From NCBI RefSeq assembly GCF_009738185.1, contig NZ_CP046509.1, positions 3,785,501 to 3,849,500 of the forward strand: a stretch of DNA of 64,000 bases. The letters are read 5' to 3'. Position 1 is the first letter of the stretch; every line of letters starts with the position of its first letter. A model generated the notes under the pieces. The model was not told the DNA's origin. It did not search any database and worked only from the letters and a program-made list of their open reading frames with translations. Origin of the DNA: Erwinia sorbitola (GTDB lineage: Bacteria > Pseudomonadota > Gammaproteobacteria > Enterobacterales > Enterobacteriaceae). Positions 51,989 through 60,908 of this stretch are shown here, one piece after another. Made by a program: the position numbers and the translations under genes.

Positions 51989-53344
51989 ATGGAACAGCAG
52001 CAGGGCGACACGCTGAAACGCGGTTTAAAAAACCGTCATATTCAGCTGATCGCATTGGGCGGGGCCGTCGGTACTGGTCTTTTTCTGGGCAGTGCATCGG
52101 TTATTCAATCCGCAGGCCCTGGCGTAATACTTGGCTATGCAATTGCCGGGTTTATTGCCTTTCTGATTATGCGCCAGTTAGGCGAAATGGTAGTAGAAGA
52201 GCCGGTTGCCGGCAGCTTTAGCCACTTTGCTTATAAATACTGGGGCAATTTTGCCGGTTTTGCTTCAGGCTGGAACTACTGGGTGCTGTATGTGCTGGTG
52301 GCGATGGCAGAGCTGACCGCCGTCGGTAAATATATCCAGTTCTGGTATCCCGAGATCCCAACCTGGATGTCTGCTGCTGTGTTCTTCGTGCTGATCAACG
52401 CCATCAACCTGACCAACGTGAAAGTGTTTGGTGAGATGGAGTTCTGGTTTGCCATCATTAAAGTCGTTGCCGTAGTGGCAATGATCCTGTTCGGCGGCTG
52501 GCTGCTGTTCAGCGGCACCGGCGGTCCGCAGGCGAGCGTGCGTAACCTGTGGGAACAGGGCGGTTTCCTGCCTAATGGCTTTAGCGGATTAATGATGATG
52601 ATGGCGATCATCATGTTCTCCTTCGGCGGTCTTGAGCTGGTGGGGATTACCGCAGCTGAAGCAGATAACCCGGAAACCAGCATTCCGAAGGCGACCAACC
52701 AGGTTATCTATCGCATTCTGATTTTCTATGTTGGCTCACTGGCGGTGCTGCTGTCGCTGATGCCGTGGACGCGTGTAACCGCAGATACCAGCCCGTTCGT
52801 ATTGATTTTCCACGAGCTGGGTGATGCGCTGGTTGCCAACGCCCTTAACGTCGTTATCCTTACGGCCGCGCTGTCGGTGTACAACAGCTGCGTTTACTGT
52901 AACAGCCGTATGCTGTTTGGCCTGGCTCAACAGGGGAACGCCCCTAAAGCCCTGCTGAAAGTTGACCGTCGTGGTGTGCCGGTCATCTCCATCATGTTCT
53001 CAGCAATCGCCACTGCCCTGTGCGTACTGCTCAACTACCTGATGCCGGGCGAGGCCTTTGGCCTGCTGATGGCGCTGGTGGTATCAGCCCTGGTGATCAA
53101 CTGGGCGATGATCAGCCTGGCGCATATGAAATTCCGCCGTAAGAAAGATCAGCAGGGTGTTAAAACCCGCTTCCCTGCGCTGTTCTACCCATTGGGTAAC
53201 TGGATCTGCCTGCTGTTTATGGCCGGTATTCTGGTACTGATGGCGATGACTCCGGGGATGGCAATCTCCGTCTGGCTGATCCCGGTATGGGTATTAATCC
53301 TCGCCGTAGGCTACTGGATTAAAAACCGCACGCAGCGTTCGTAA
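51989..53344 (+). CDS. aroP: Aromatic amino acid permease AroP
   Basis: A 451-aa APC-family transporter with 12 hydrophobic segments, importing Phe, Tyr and Trp with protons. The N terminus LKRGLKNRHIQLIALGGAVG and the segment GEMVVEEPVAGSFSHFAYKY closely match E. coli AroP. It is divergent from pdhR as in E. coli. Confidence 0.95.
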   Translation: MEQQQGDTLKRGLKNRHIQLIALGGAVGTGLFLGSASVIQSAGPGVILGYAIAGFIAFLIMRQLGEMVVEEPVAGSFSHFAYKYWGNFAGFASGWNYWVLYVLVAMAELTAVGKYIQFWYPEIPTWMSAAVFFVLINAINLTNVKVFGEMEFWFAIIKVVAVVAMILFGGWLLFSGTGGPQASVRNLWEQGGFLPNGFSGLMMMMAIIMFSFGGLELVGITAAEADNPETSIPKATNQVIYRILIFYVGSLAVLLSLMPWTRVTADTSPFVLIFHELGDALVANALNVVILTAALSVYNSCVYCNSRMLFGLAQQGNAPKALLKVDRRGVPVISIMFSAIATALCVLLNYLMPGEAFGLLMALVVSALVINWAMISLAHMKFRRKKDQQGVKTRFPALFYPLGNWICLLFMAGILVLMAMTPGMAISVWLIPVWVLILAVGYWIKNRTQRS

Positions 53345-53362
53345 TCATCAAACCTGCTTCTG

Positions 53363-53388
53363 ATTCGGCCAGCACGCGCTGGCCGAAT
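53363..53388 (+). terminator. Terminator of aroP
   Basis: ATTCGGCCAGC (53363-53373) pairs perfectly with GCTGGCCGAAT (53378-53388) around ACGC, followed by TGTTAT. Confidence 0.75.
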
Positions 53389-53514
53389 TGTTATCTGCTT
53401 CACACTTTCCTCTCCCCAGGCGTTTTGTCCATCTCTGCGACGTATTGCACCTGCGCACAGCTTTCAATAAGCGTGAATACTCTCGATTACAAATGATAAG
53501 CGGGAGAATTATCC

Positions 53515-54930
53515 ATGAAGGGCACAAAGCTCTCAGTCAGAGAGAAAATTGGTTACGGAATGGGCGATGCCGGATGCAATATGATCGGCGGCGCCATCAT
53601 GCTTTTTCTTAACTATTTCTACACTGACGTCTTCGGTCTTGCACCAGCGCTGGTGGGGATTCTGCTGTTATCGGTCAGGGTAATCGATGCGGTGACTGAT
53701 CCGATTATGGGGGCAATTGCCGACCGAACTAAAAGCCGCTGGGGGCGCTTCCGCCCATGGCTGCTGTGGATCTCCCTGCCTTATGTTCTGTTCAGCGTAC
53801 TGATGTTCACCACGCCGGACTGGACATATAACAGCAAAGTAATTTGGGCGTTTGTAACCTACTTTCTGATGTCACTGACCTATACCGCTATTAATATCCC
53901 CTACTGCTCTCTGGGCGGGGTGATTACCAGCGACCCGGGCGAGCGTGTCTCCTGCCAGTCGTACCGCTTTGTGATGGTTGGTGTTGCCACCCTGATCCTG
54001 TCACTGACATTATTACCGCTGGCGGAATGGTTCGGCGGTGACAACAAAGCGCGCGGTTACCAGATGTCCATGGGTGTGATGGCGCTGGTGGCCCTGCTGA
54101 TGTTCCTGTTTTGCTTTGCCACGGTACGTGAGCGTATCCGTCCGGCGGTACCCAGCAATGACGATCTGAAAGCTGACCTGCGCGACGTCTGGAAAAACGA
54201 TCAGTGGGTACGCATCCTCCTGCTGACCTTCTGCAACGTCTGCCCGGGCTTTATCCGTATGGCAGCCACCATGTATTACGTCACCTGGGTAATGCAGCAG
54301 TCAACTCACTTCGCCACGCTGTTTATCAGCCTGGGTGTGGTGGGCATGATGATAGGCAGTACGCTGGCGAAAATACTCACCGACCGCTGGTGTAAGTTGA
54401 AAGTGTTCTTTTGGACAAACATCGTACTGGCAATATTTTCCGGAGGCTTTTACTTCCTTGACCCGCACGCAACGGTATTGGTACTGGTGATGTACTTCCT
54501 GCTGAATATTCTGCACCAGATCCCTTCACCGCTGCACTGGTCACTGATGGCCGACGTTGATGATTACGGCGAGTGGAAAACCGGCAAACGCATTACCGGT
54601 ATCAGCTTTTCCGGCAACCTGTTCTTCCTGAAAGTCGGACTGGCCGTAGCGGGTGCAATGGTTGGCTTTCTCCTCTCCTGGTATGGCTACGACGCCGGAG
54701 CGAAACAGCAAAGCCCGGCAGCGCTGAACGGTATCGTTCTGCTGTTTACCGTTATCCCGGCGGTCGGTTACCTGATCACCGCTGGCGTGGTACGCCTGCT
54801 GAAAGTAGATCGCAAAATGATGCTGCAAATTCAGCAGGATCTGGAGCATCGCCGCAATAATTACCAGGAACTGAACGATTATAAGAACAGCAAAGAGCTG
54901 AAAATTAAACCACAAGGAGCCGCACGATGA
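53515..54930 (+). CDS. GPH-family sugar:cation symporter
   Basis: A 471-aa MFS-related transporter of the glycoside-pentoside-hexuronide family (MelB/XynP type). It shows IGYGMGDAGCN, the cation-site region DAVTDPIMGAIADRT, and RFRPWLLW. It probably imports a pentoside or short arabino/xylo-oligosaccharide, since a GH43 enzyme gene overlaps its stop by 4 nt. GGGAG precedes ATG 53515. This pair is not in E. coli at this place. Confidence 0.9.
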   Translation: MKGTKLSVREKIGYGMGDAGCNMIGGAIMLFLNYFYTDVFGLAPALVGILLLSVRVIDAVTDPIMGAIADRTKSRWGRFRPWLLWISLPYVLFSVLMFTTPDWTYNSKVIWAFVTYFLMSLTYTAINIPYCSLGGVITSDPGERVSCQSYRFVMVGVATLILSLTLLPLAEWFGGDNKARGYQMSMGVMALVALLMFLFCFATVRERIRPAVPSNDDLKADLRDVWKNDQWVRILLLTFCNVCPGFIRMAATMYYVTWVMQQSTHFATLFISLGVVGMMIGSTLAKILTDRWCKLKVFFWTNIVLAIFSGGFYFLDPHATVLVLVMYFLLNILHQIPSPLHWSLMADVDDYGEWKTGKRITGISFSGNLFFLKVGLAVAGAMVGFLLSWYGYDAGAKQQSPAALNGIVLLFTVIPAVGYLITAGVVRLLKVDRKMMLQIQQDLEHRRNNYQELNDYKNSKELKIKPQGAAR

Positions 54931-55901
54931 GCCACTGGCCTAACCCGTTAATTGAACAGCGCGCCGATCCCTTTATTCTGCGCCATCAGGGGAGCTACTA
55001 CTTTATCGCTTCGGTGCCGGAGTATGACCGGCTGGAGATCCGCCGTGCCACCACCCTGGCAGGGCTGGCAGAGGCTGAAGCGGTGGTAGTCTGGCGTAAA
55101 CCCGAACGCGGGCCAATGAGCGCGCTGATTTGGGCACCGGAACTGCATATTATTGATGGACAGTGGGTGATCTATTTTGCGGCGGCACCGTCAAAAGAGA
55201 TTAAACAGGGGCTGTTTCAGCACCGCATGTTTGTCCTTACCTGCGATGATGCCGACCCACTCAGCGGCGAATGGATCGAACGCGGGCAGATTCAAACGCC
55301 CATCGACAGCTTCGCGCTGGATGCTACCCACTTCGTCCATCAGGGGAAAAACTGGTATCTGTGGGCGCAGAAAGATCCGGCGATTCCGGGCAATTCCAAC
55401 CTCTACCTGGCAGAGCTGGCGACACCATGGCAAATTAAAGGCCAGCCGGTGATGCTCAGTCGCCCGCAATATGAGTGGGAGTGTGCCGGGTTCAGCGTCA
55501 ATGAAGGCCCGGCGGCTATCCATCACGGTCAGCGGCTGTTTGTCAGCTATTCGGCCAGCGCCACCGATGAGAACTACTGTATGGGACTGCTGTGGATTGA
55601 TGTTGATGCAGACCCGTTACAGGCGGGAAACTGGCACAAATCTGCCGCTCCGGTATTTACCACCAGCTGGGAGAATCGGCAGTATGGTCCGGGGCACAAT
55701 AGTTTTACCGTAGGCGAGAACGGTGAAGACGTACTGGTGTATCACGCACGCAACTACACTGAAATCGAAGGGGATCCGCTGTATGACCCTAACCGCCATA
55801 CCCGGGTGAAAACATTCAGCTGGGATGCCGATGGCATGCCGCAGTTTGGCACACCACCGGCAGACACGGTGTTACACCAGCGTGCCGTAAATAGTCAGTA
55901 A
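54927..55901 (+). CDS. Glycoside hydrolase family 43 protein
   Basis: A 324-aa five-bladed propeller enzyme. The expected triad is visible: Asp14 (RADPFI), an Asp in SFALDATHF and a Glu in VNEGPA. There is no signal peptide, so it should act on imported oligosaccharides. The family includes alpha-L-arabinofuranosidases and beta-xylosidases; I cannot choose between them. It is coupled to the symporter by ATGA. Its last 30 bp overlap the end of ampE on the other strand. Confidence 0.88.
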   Translation: MSHWPNPLIEQRADPFILRHQGSYYFIASVPEYDRLEIRRATTLAGLAEAEAVVVWRKPERGPMSALIWAPELHIIDGQWVIYFAAAPSKEIKQGLFQHRMFVLTCDDADPLSGEWIERGQIQTPIDSFALDATHFVHQGKNWYLWAQKDPAIPGNSNLYLAELATPWQIKGQPVMLSRPQYEWECAGFSVNEGPAAIHHGQRLFVSYSASATDENYCMGLLWIDVDADPLQAGNWHKSAAPVFTTSWENRQYGPGHNSFTVGENGEDVLVYHARNYTEIEGDPLYDPNRHTRVKTFSWDADGMPQFGTPPADTVLHQRAVNSQ

Positions 55902-56726
55902 CGCCACCACCACCACAATCACCAGCGAAACCTTTTTCGCCAGTGCCACCGCTACGCGCGGGGTCTCGACCTTATCCAGGTGGGGATCTCGCGCCAGTGA
56001 GAACTGGGCAAGGCGGGTCAGCACCTGATACTGTGGCGTATGGCGGTCACCCAGTGAAGCAAACCACGCAGGCAGTGCCCGCTCCCCGTGCCCCAACAGC
56101 GCATAAGCCACGCCCACCAGCCGCACCGGGATCCAGTCGACCCAATGAAGAATGGCATCCACACCGGACTGCGCGCGAGCCAGCGGATTTTTCTGCCGCG
56201 CCAGCCAGCTCTGCCAGGCACGCAGGAAGGCATAGCCCACCATCAGCACCGGCCCCCAGGGGCCACCAACTACAAACCAGAACAGCGGTGCCAGATAGAA
56301 ACGATAGTTAATCCACATCAGCGCATTTTGCAGCTCCGATAAGAATTCGCGCTCGTTACACTCGCCAGACACACCGTGAATCAGCGTCAGCTCTTCAATC
56401 ATCGCATTATGAGCATCGGTATCATTGTGGCTGGCGGCTTTCAGATAAGCGTGATAATGCAGACGCACGGATCCGGCACCTATACACAGCAGGCCGATCA
56501 GGATCCAGAACAGCAGCCTCGGCACACCAAAAAATAGTCCATTCAGCGCCAGCAGGCACAGGGCAACAACAGCCATCACCAGCGCGGTCATTAATAGCGT
56601 ACGCAGCAAAGAAAACCGCTGACGAGTGCGGAACAGCGGTATCAGATGATGGTCAAGCTGCCAGTGCTCCCCCATTTTAAATAATCGTTCCCATCCGAGA
56701 ACCAGCAACAGGCTAAATAACGTCAT
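55872..56726 (-). CDS. ampE: Inner-membrane protein AmpE
   Basis: A 284-aa membrane protein with four hydrophobic segments (FSLLLVLGWERLF at the N terminus). It is associated with beta-lactamase regulation through its neighbour AmpD, but its activity is unclear. It overlaps ampD by 4 nt and converges with the GH43 gene with a 30-bp overlap. Confidence 0.92.
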   Translation of the reverse strand: MTLFSLLLVLGWERLFKMGEHWQLDHHLIPLFRTRQRFSLLRTLLMTALVMAVVALCLLALNGLFFGVPRLLFWILIGLLCIGAGSVRLHYHAYLKAASHNDTDAHNAMIEELTLIHGVSGECNEREFLSELQNALMWINYRFYLAPLFWFVVGGPWGPVLMVGYAFLRAWQSWLARQKNPLARAQSGVDAILHWVDWIPVRLVGVAYALLGHGERALPAWFASLGDRHTPQYQVLTRLAQFSLARDPHLDKVETPRVAVALAKKVSLVIVVVVALLTIYGTLV

Positions 56727-57292
56727 GCCTTACTCCCTTTCAAAGTGATCCGTTCACCAAGGTCTGCGCGAAAACGCGCCCAGTCAAAAGATGGTCCGGG
56801 GTCAGTTTTACGTTCAGGCGCAATATCACTGTGCCCGGTAATATGTTGCGCGATAGAGGGATAGTGCTTTATTAACAGTTCCGTCACCGTCCGCAACGAC
56901 TGATATTGTGCATCGGTATAGGGCAGCGTATCAGTACCCTCAAGCTCAATGCCAATAGAGAAATCATTGCAGGCCTCCCGTCCCTGATAACGAGAAACCC
57001 CCGCGTGCCATGCGCGCAGATGAAAAGGAACATACTGCACGACTTCACCGTCACGTCGAATCAGGCAGTGTGCCGATACCTGTAAATGACAGATATCGGC
57101 AAAATAGGGATGAACGCTGGGGTTAAGCTGACCAGTAAACAGTGCGTCTATCCAGGGGCCGCCAAACTCACCGGGTGGCAGACTGATATTGTGAATCACC
57201 AATAGCGAAGGTGACTCATCGTCAGGTCGCTGATTAACGTGCGGCGACGGAACATGTCGTGCCCCCGCGATCCACCCCTCTTGCAACTGCAT
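56723..57292 (-). CDS. ampD: 1,6-anhydro-N-acetylmuramyl-L-alanine amidase AmpD
   Basis: A 189-aa cytosolic zinc amidase for peptidoglycan recycling. It cleaves the peptide from anhydro-MurNAc and so keeps AmpR-controlled beta-lactamase low. Zinc ligands His34, His154 and Asp164 fall at the E. coli numbers, with Glu116 and Lys162. In E. coli ampD is divergent from nadC. Here three or four genes lie between. Confidence 0.95.
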   Translation of the reverse strand: MQLQEGWIAGARHVPSPHVNQRPDDESPSLLVIHNISLPPGEFGGPWIDALFTGQLNPSVHPYFADICHLQVSAHCLIRRDGEVVQYVPFHLRAWHAGVSRYQGREACNDFSIGIELEGTDTLPYTDAQYQSLRTVTELLIKHYPSIAQHITGHSDIAPERKTDPGPSFDWARFRADLGERITLKGSKA

Positions 57293-57343
57293 ACTGCTTC
57301 TCCTGTGTTCAGACTTTCGCAGATTAACATGATTTTTTTCTGC

Positions 57344-57517
57344 TCAATCAAACTTCTCTGTCGGTCTCCCGGAAACGATCAACGCTATTTTCACTATTTC
57401 CCAGCCGATTTCCACCCACAACCGTGGATAGACTTCATCAGCATAGTTGTGGCAGAGACTGGCCTGGCAGATATCCCGGAGGGCTTCAGGGTGCAAGTCG
57501 TATACAGAGAAATCAAT
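57344..57517 (-). CDS. Possible small protein or gene remnant after the LysR gene
   Basis: An open frame of up to 57 codons starts inside the LysR stop codon and ends at TGA 57344. It has no ATG or GTG near the front (ATT or TTG would be needed). Its composition looks protein-like, for example LHPEALRDICQASL and YPRLWVEIGWEIVKIALIV. I do not recognise it. It may be a decayed gene end or a coupled small protein. Confidence 0.3.
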   Translation of the reverse strand: MDFSVYDLHPEALRDICQASLCHNYADEVYPRLWVEIGWEIVKIALIVSGRPTEKFD

Positions 57518-58424
57518 CGGCTATCATCACACTGGCCTGCGGCAGTACCGGAGCCAGCTGTGTCAGTAGTATTTCTCGCAGGCGCTCTGCGGCAGGGGGT
57601 AATATCTCCTGTCCCAGATGCAGTGCCATAGCCAGATCAGGTACCTGCGGCAATAAAGGATGTTGTAGTTTCTGAAGCCCGGCGGGAAGTCCAATATCAC
57701 TGCGCAGCGTCAGGCCCAACCCGGCGGCAGCGGCGGCCCAGATTCCGCTCAGGCTGCGGCTGGTAAATGCCACCCGCCACGGAATAGCGGCATGATCCAG
57801 CGCATCAATAGCGCGAGTACGCATCAGGCAGGGTGCATCAAACAGCAACAGCGGTAATGCCTCACCCTGCCCGAACCATCGCGCCAGCAGTGTTGCATCC
57901 AGGCCTATCCAGGAGAGCGCGGCAGCCGGTAGTGGCTGCATAAAGCGTGATGTCTCCTCCCCCTGCCAGCATAGCGCCAGATCCAGCTCCCCCTGGCGCA
58001 CGCCATGAAGTAGTTCGCTGTTACGCCCGATGCGCGCAGAAATCTGCACGAGAGGATGTGCCCGGGAAAATTGTCCCAGCAGTTCAGGTAGCAATGCTTC
58101 ACCAAAATCTTCTTGCAGACCGATACGGACTCTACCGGCAATATCCCGACCGGACAGCGCGCTAAACGCCTCATCATTCAGCGCCAGCAAGCGCCGCCCG
58201 TAAGCCATCAGCAGTTCACCACTATCAGTGAGTATCAGACGTCGCCCGCTTTTTTGTAACAGCTGTAATCCCGTTTGCTGCTCAAGTTTTTTTAACTGCG
58301 CGCTGACGGCAGAGGTTGAACGGTTCAGGCGATCGGCTGCCTGCGTGAAACTCCCCAGCTCAGTGCCGATAACAAAGGTGCGTAGCGCATCCAGATCAAA
58401 AGTCATACGTTTAAAAGGCTGCAT
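57513..58424 (-). CDS. LysR-family transcriptional regulator
   Basis: A 303-aa LTTR. The helix-turn-helix (TELGSFTQAADRLNRSTSAVSAQLKKLEQQ) is followed by an effector domain from RVRIGLQED. ATG 58424 has AGGA 6 nt upstream; a second ATG is at 58406. It is divergent by 104 bp from the CMD-tautomerase pair, its likely target. Confidence 0.9.
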   Translation of the reverse strand: MQPFKRMTFDLDALRTFVIGTELGSFTQAADRLNRSTSAVSAQLKKLEQQTGLQLLQKSGRRLILTDSGELLMAYGRRLLALNDEAFSALSGRDIAGRVRIGLQEDFGEALLPELLGQFSRAHPLVQISARIGRNSELLHGVRQGELDLALCWQGEETSRFMQPLPAAALSWIGLDATLLARWFGQGEALPLLLFDAPCLMRTRAIDALDHAAIPWRVAFTSRSLSGIWAAAAAGLGLTLRSDIGLPAGLQKLQHPLLPQVPDLAMALHLGQEILPPAAERLREILLTQLAPVLPQASVMIAD

Positions 58425-58528
58425 TAATCATCCTGTTTTTCGGGATTATTGATACGAATATATGCGATTTTAAAAACGATTTCGCCGAACTATGCTGCTG
58501 ACTTCTTCCATGATAAAGGAACAGCAGC

Positions 58529-58849
58529 ATGACAACGCCCCTCGACCGTAACAGCCTGGCCAGTATTGCTCCCACGCTGGCTGCCATTACTGAACAAACA
58601 CTGTTTGGTACTATCTGGCAACGAGAAGAGCTTAATAAACGCGAGCGCAGCCTGATTACCGTGGCAGCTTTAATCGCCCTTGGTCGCCACCAGCAGCTGC
58701 CCTGGCATCTGGATTTTGCCCGGAAACATGGCATCACTAACAGCGAACTGGCTGAAGTCATGACACACCTTGCGTTCTATTGTGGCTGGCCCGCAGCAGT
58801 CTCGGCTCTCAGCCAGTTACCGCAGTCCGACAGCAAAGCTCAGGAGTAA
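58529..58849 (+). CDS. Carboxymuconolactone decarboxylase family protein
   Basis: A 106-aa all-helical CMD-domain protein (LNKRERSLITVAALIALG, then HLAFYCGWPAAVSAL). The CxxC of AhpD-type peroxidases is absent, so it is closer to gamma-carboxymuconolactone decarboxylase-like members of unknown substrate. It is 3 nt before the tautomerase gene, in one operon. Confidence 0.85.
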   Translation: MTTPLDRNSLASIAPTLAAITEQTLFGTIWQREELNKRERSLITVAALIALGRHQQLPWHLDFARKHGITNSELAEVMTHLAFYCGWPAAVSALSQLPQSDSKAQE

Positions 58850-58852
58850 GCC

Positions 58853-59251
58853 ATGCCTTTTAGCCGTATTGCCCTGCCCGCAGGAAAAACACCTATTTTC
58901 CGTCAGACGCTCTCTGAAATCCTGCATCGTACGCTGGTCGATTTTTTCGACGTGCCTCGTGACGACTGCTTTCAACTGCTGGATGAGTACGCGCCAGGCC
59001 AGCGAGTATTTCCGCGCTATTACCTTGGCGGCCCACGCTCTGAAGGCTTTATATGGTTTCATATCACCGCTGGACGGCCGCGTTCCATGCAGCAAAAGCA
59101 GCAGTTTTATCACCATCTGTCGCTCAGGCTCGCCTCTGAACTGGCAGTACGCCCGGAAGACGTGATGATTACCCTAAGCTTTACTCAGCCAGAAGACTGG
59201 TCGTTTGCCAACGGTGACGCCTTTGACTGGCCTGTGCAAATTGACGTGTAA
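58853..59251 (+). CDS. Tautomerase family protein
   Basis: A 132-aa protein that begins Met-Pro, so Pro becomes the N-terminal catalytic base after Met removal as in 4-oxalocrotonate tautomerase relatives. The C-terminal part has RPEDVMITLSFTQPEDWSFANG, typical of the longer tautomerase type. Its substrate is unknown. With the CMD gene and the divergent LysR it forms a small unit, possibly for a small organic acid. Confidence 0.85.
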   Translation: MPFSRIALPAGKTPIFRQTLSEILHRTLVDFFDVPRDDCFQLLDEYAPGQRVFPRYYLGGPRSEGFIWFHITAGRPRSMQQKQQFYHHLSLRLASELAVRPEDVMITLSFTQPEDWSFANGDAFDWPVQIDV

Positions 59252-59331
59252 TCGCACCCCGGCGGCTGGTGTAGCAGCAGTAAACACGCTAGCATGGCAC
59301 CCTCTGTTATCCGACATTTCGGAGTTTGATC

Positions 59332-60228
59332 ATGACCTCCCGCCGTTACGATCCGGACAGCCGCCGCGCTGAATTAATGGGCCGTATTAAGGACGATATT
59401 CCCCCAAGTGTTGCCCAGGCGCTGCGTGAAGACCTGGGCGGTGAAACCGATCCCTGCCAGGACATTACCGCCAGCCTGCTCTCAGCCGATACGCCTTCGC
59501 ACGCGGTGGTGATAACCCGTGAACCGGGTATTTTCTGCGGCAGACGCTGGGTGGAAGAAGTGTTTATCCAGCTGGGCGACAAAACGCAGATTGTCTGGCA
59601 TGTGGAAGACGGTGATGCGATCGTTGCCAATCAAACGCTGTTTGAAGTGACCGGCCCGGCTCCGCTGATCCTGACCGCAGAACGCACCGCGCTGAACTTC
59701 GTGCAGACGCTCTCCGGCGTGGCAACGGAAGTCCGCCGCTATGTCGCCCTGCTGGAAGGTACCCGCACTCAGCTGCTGGACACGCGTAAAACTTTGCCCG
59801 GGCTGCGCACCGCGCTGAAATATGCCGTCCTGTGCGGCGGTGGAGCCAACCACCGCCTGGGTCTTTCCGATGCATTCCTGATTAAAGAAAACCACATCAT
59901 TGCCTGCGGTTCGATCGCCCGGGCGGTGGAGAAAGCCTCCTGGCTGCGCCCTGACGTACCGGTTGAGGTAGAAGTTGAGTCGCTGGACGAACTGGAGCAG
60001 GCATTGCAGGCCGGTGCCGACATTGTGATGCTGGACAACTTTACCGTTGAGCAGATGCGCGAAGCGGTGAGGTTGAGCGACAGCCGCGCGCTGCTGGAAG
60101 TTTCGGGCAATGTGACGGATAAGACCCTGCGTACCTTTGCGGAGACTGGTGTGGACTATATTTCCGTAGGTGCCCTGACCAAACATGTGCGTGCCCTCGA
60201 TCTGTCGATGCGTTTTCGCCAAGAGTAA
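59332..60228 (+). CDS. nadC: Nicotinate-nucleotide pyrophosphorylase (quinolinate phosphoribosyltransferase)
   Basis: A 298-aa de novo NAD enzyme converting quinolinate and PRPP to nicotinate mononucleotide. It shows ERTALNFVQTLSG, DTRKTLPGLR, GGGANHRLGLSD and VEVEVESLDE. I start at ATG 59332 after GGAG; a TTG two codons upstream is also open. Confidence 0.96.
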   Translation: MTSRRYDPDSRRAELMGRIKDDIPPSVAQALREDLGGETDPCQDITASLLSADTPSHAVVITREPGIFCGRRWVEEVFIQLGDKTQIVWHVEDGDAIVANQTLFEVTGPAPLILTAERTALNFVQTLSGVATEVRRYVALLEGTRTQLLDTRKTLPGLRTALKYAVLCGGGANHRLGLSDAFLIKENHIIACGSIARAVEKASWLRPDVPVEVEVESLDELEQALQAGADIVMLDNFTVEQMREAVRLSDSRALLEVSGNVTDKTLRTFAETGVDYISVGALTKHVRALDLSMRFRQE

Positions 60229-60274
60229 CGACGCTTAAAAGAGACTGCGTCAGCCAATGACCACCTTTTACCTC

Positions 60275-60302
60275 AGGCCAGCCGGGCGTGCTGGCCTTTT
60301 TT
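60275..60302 (+). terminator. Intrinsic terminator of nadC
   Basis: AGGCCAGC (60275-60282) pairs with GCTGGCCT (60290-60297) around a 7-nt loop and runs into six T. Confidence 0.9.
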
Positions 60303-60464
60303 CTGCTTCTGTGCTGTTTATGCGAGGCAGCTTCCAACCCATCTCCTGATTGATGTAACGTGCAAAAACTCTTTACAGCCTTCCTCTGAAAGCGGCCGTT
60401 TGCCGCTGGCTGACTGTCGTACTGCGGATTATGTTGCCTGCCTCATTACACAAGGAGGTTAATC

Positions 60465-60908
60465 ATGATCCACCAACGAGGTTTTACCCTTATCGAATTA
60501 ATGATAGTTATCGCTATCATCGCCATTCTTAGCGCGATCGGTCTGCCGGCTTATCAGGGATACCTGCAAAAAGCAGCACTGACCGATATGCTACAAACCG
60601 CTATGCCATACAAAACGGGCGTCGAACTGTGTTCCATTGAGCGCGGGGGCAGCGGCAACTGTAGTGCAGGCAGCCACGGTGTTCCAACTGAACGTACCTC
60701 ACGCTATGTTTCGGCACTCACTACGAACGCAGGAGTGATTACTCTTACCGGGCAGGAGAGTCTGACCGGATTAACTGTCAAGCTGACCCCACAGTGGAAT
60801 AACAATAATGGCCAGTTAAACTGGCAGCGCAGCTGTACCAGTAGCAATGATGGACTGAAGGAAGCTTGTGAGGAGATGTTCCGCTTTGATGAGGAGCAGA
60901 CGCCATGA
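60465..60908 (+). CDS. ppdD: Type IV major prepilin PpdD
   Basis: A 147-aa prepilin. The class III signal has the cleavage Gly6-Phe7 with Glu11 (mature Glu5) in RGFTLIELMIVIAIIAILSA. A C-terminal Cys pair probably forms the pilin loop. GGAGG precedes the ATG. The first gene of a ppdD-hofB-hofC operon, it overlaps hofB by 4 nt. Confidence 0.94.
   Translation: MIHQRGFTLIELMIVIAIIAILSAIGLPAYQGYLQKAALTDMLQTAMPYKTGVELCSIERGGSGNCSAGSHGVPTERTSRYVSALTTNAGVITLTGQESLTGLTVKLTPQWNNNNGQLNWQRSCTSSNDGLKEACEEMFRFDEEQTP

Noticed and set aside
57239..57631. 130-aa plus-strand frame between ampD and the LysR gene
   Set aside because: It overlaps both real genes in antisense, and the minus-strand frame at 57344-57517 looks more protein-like.
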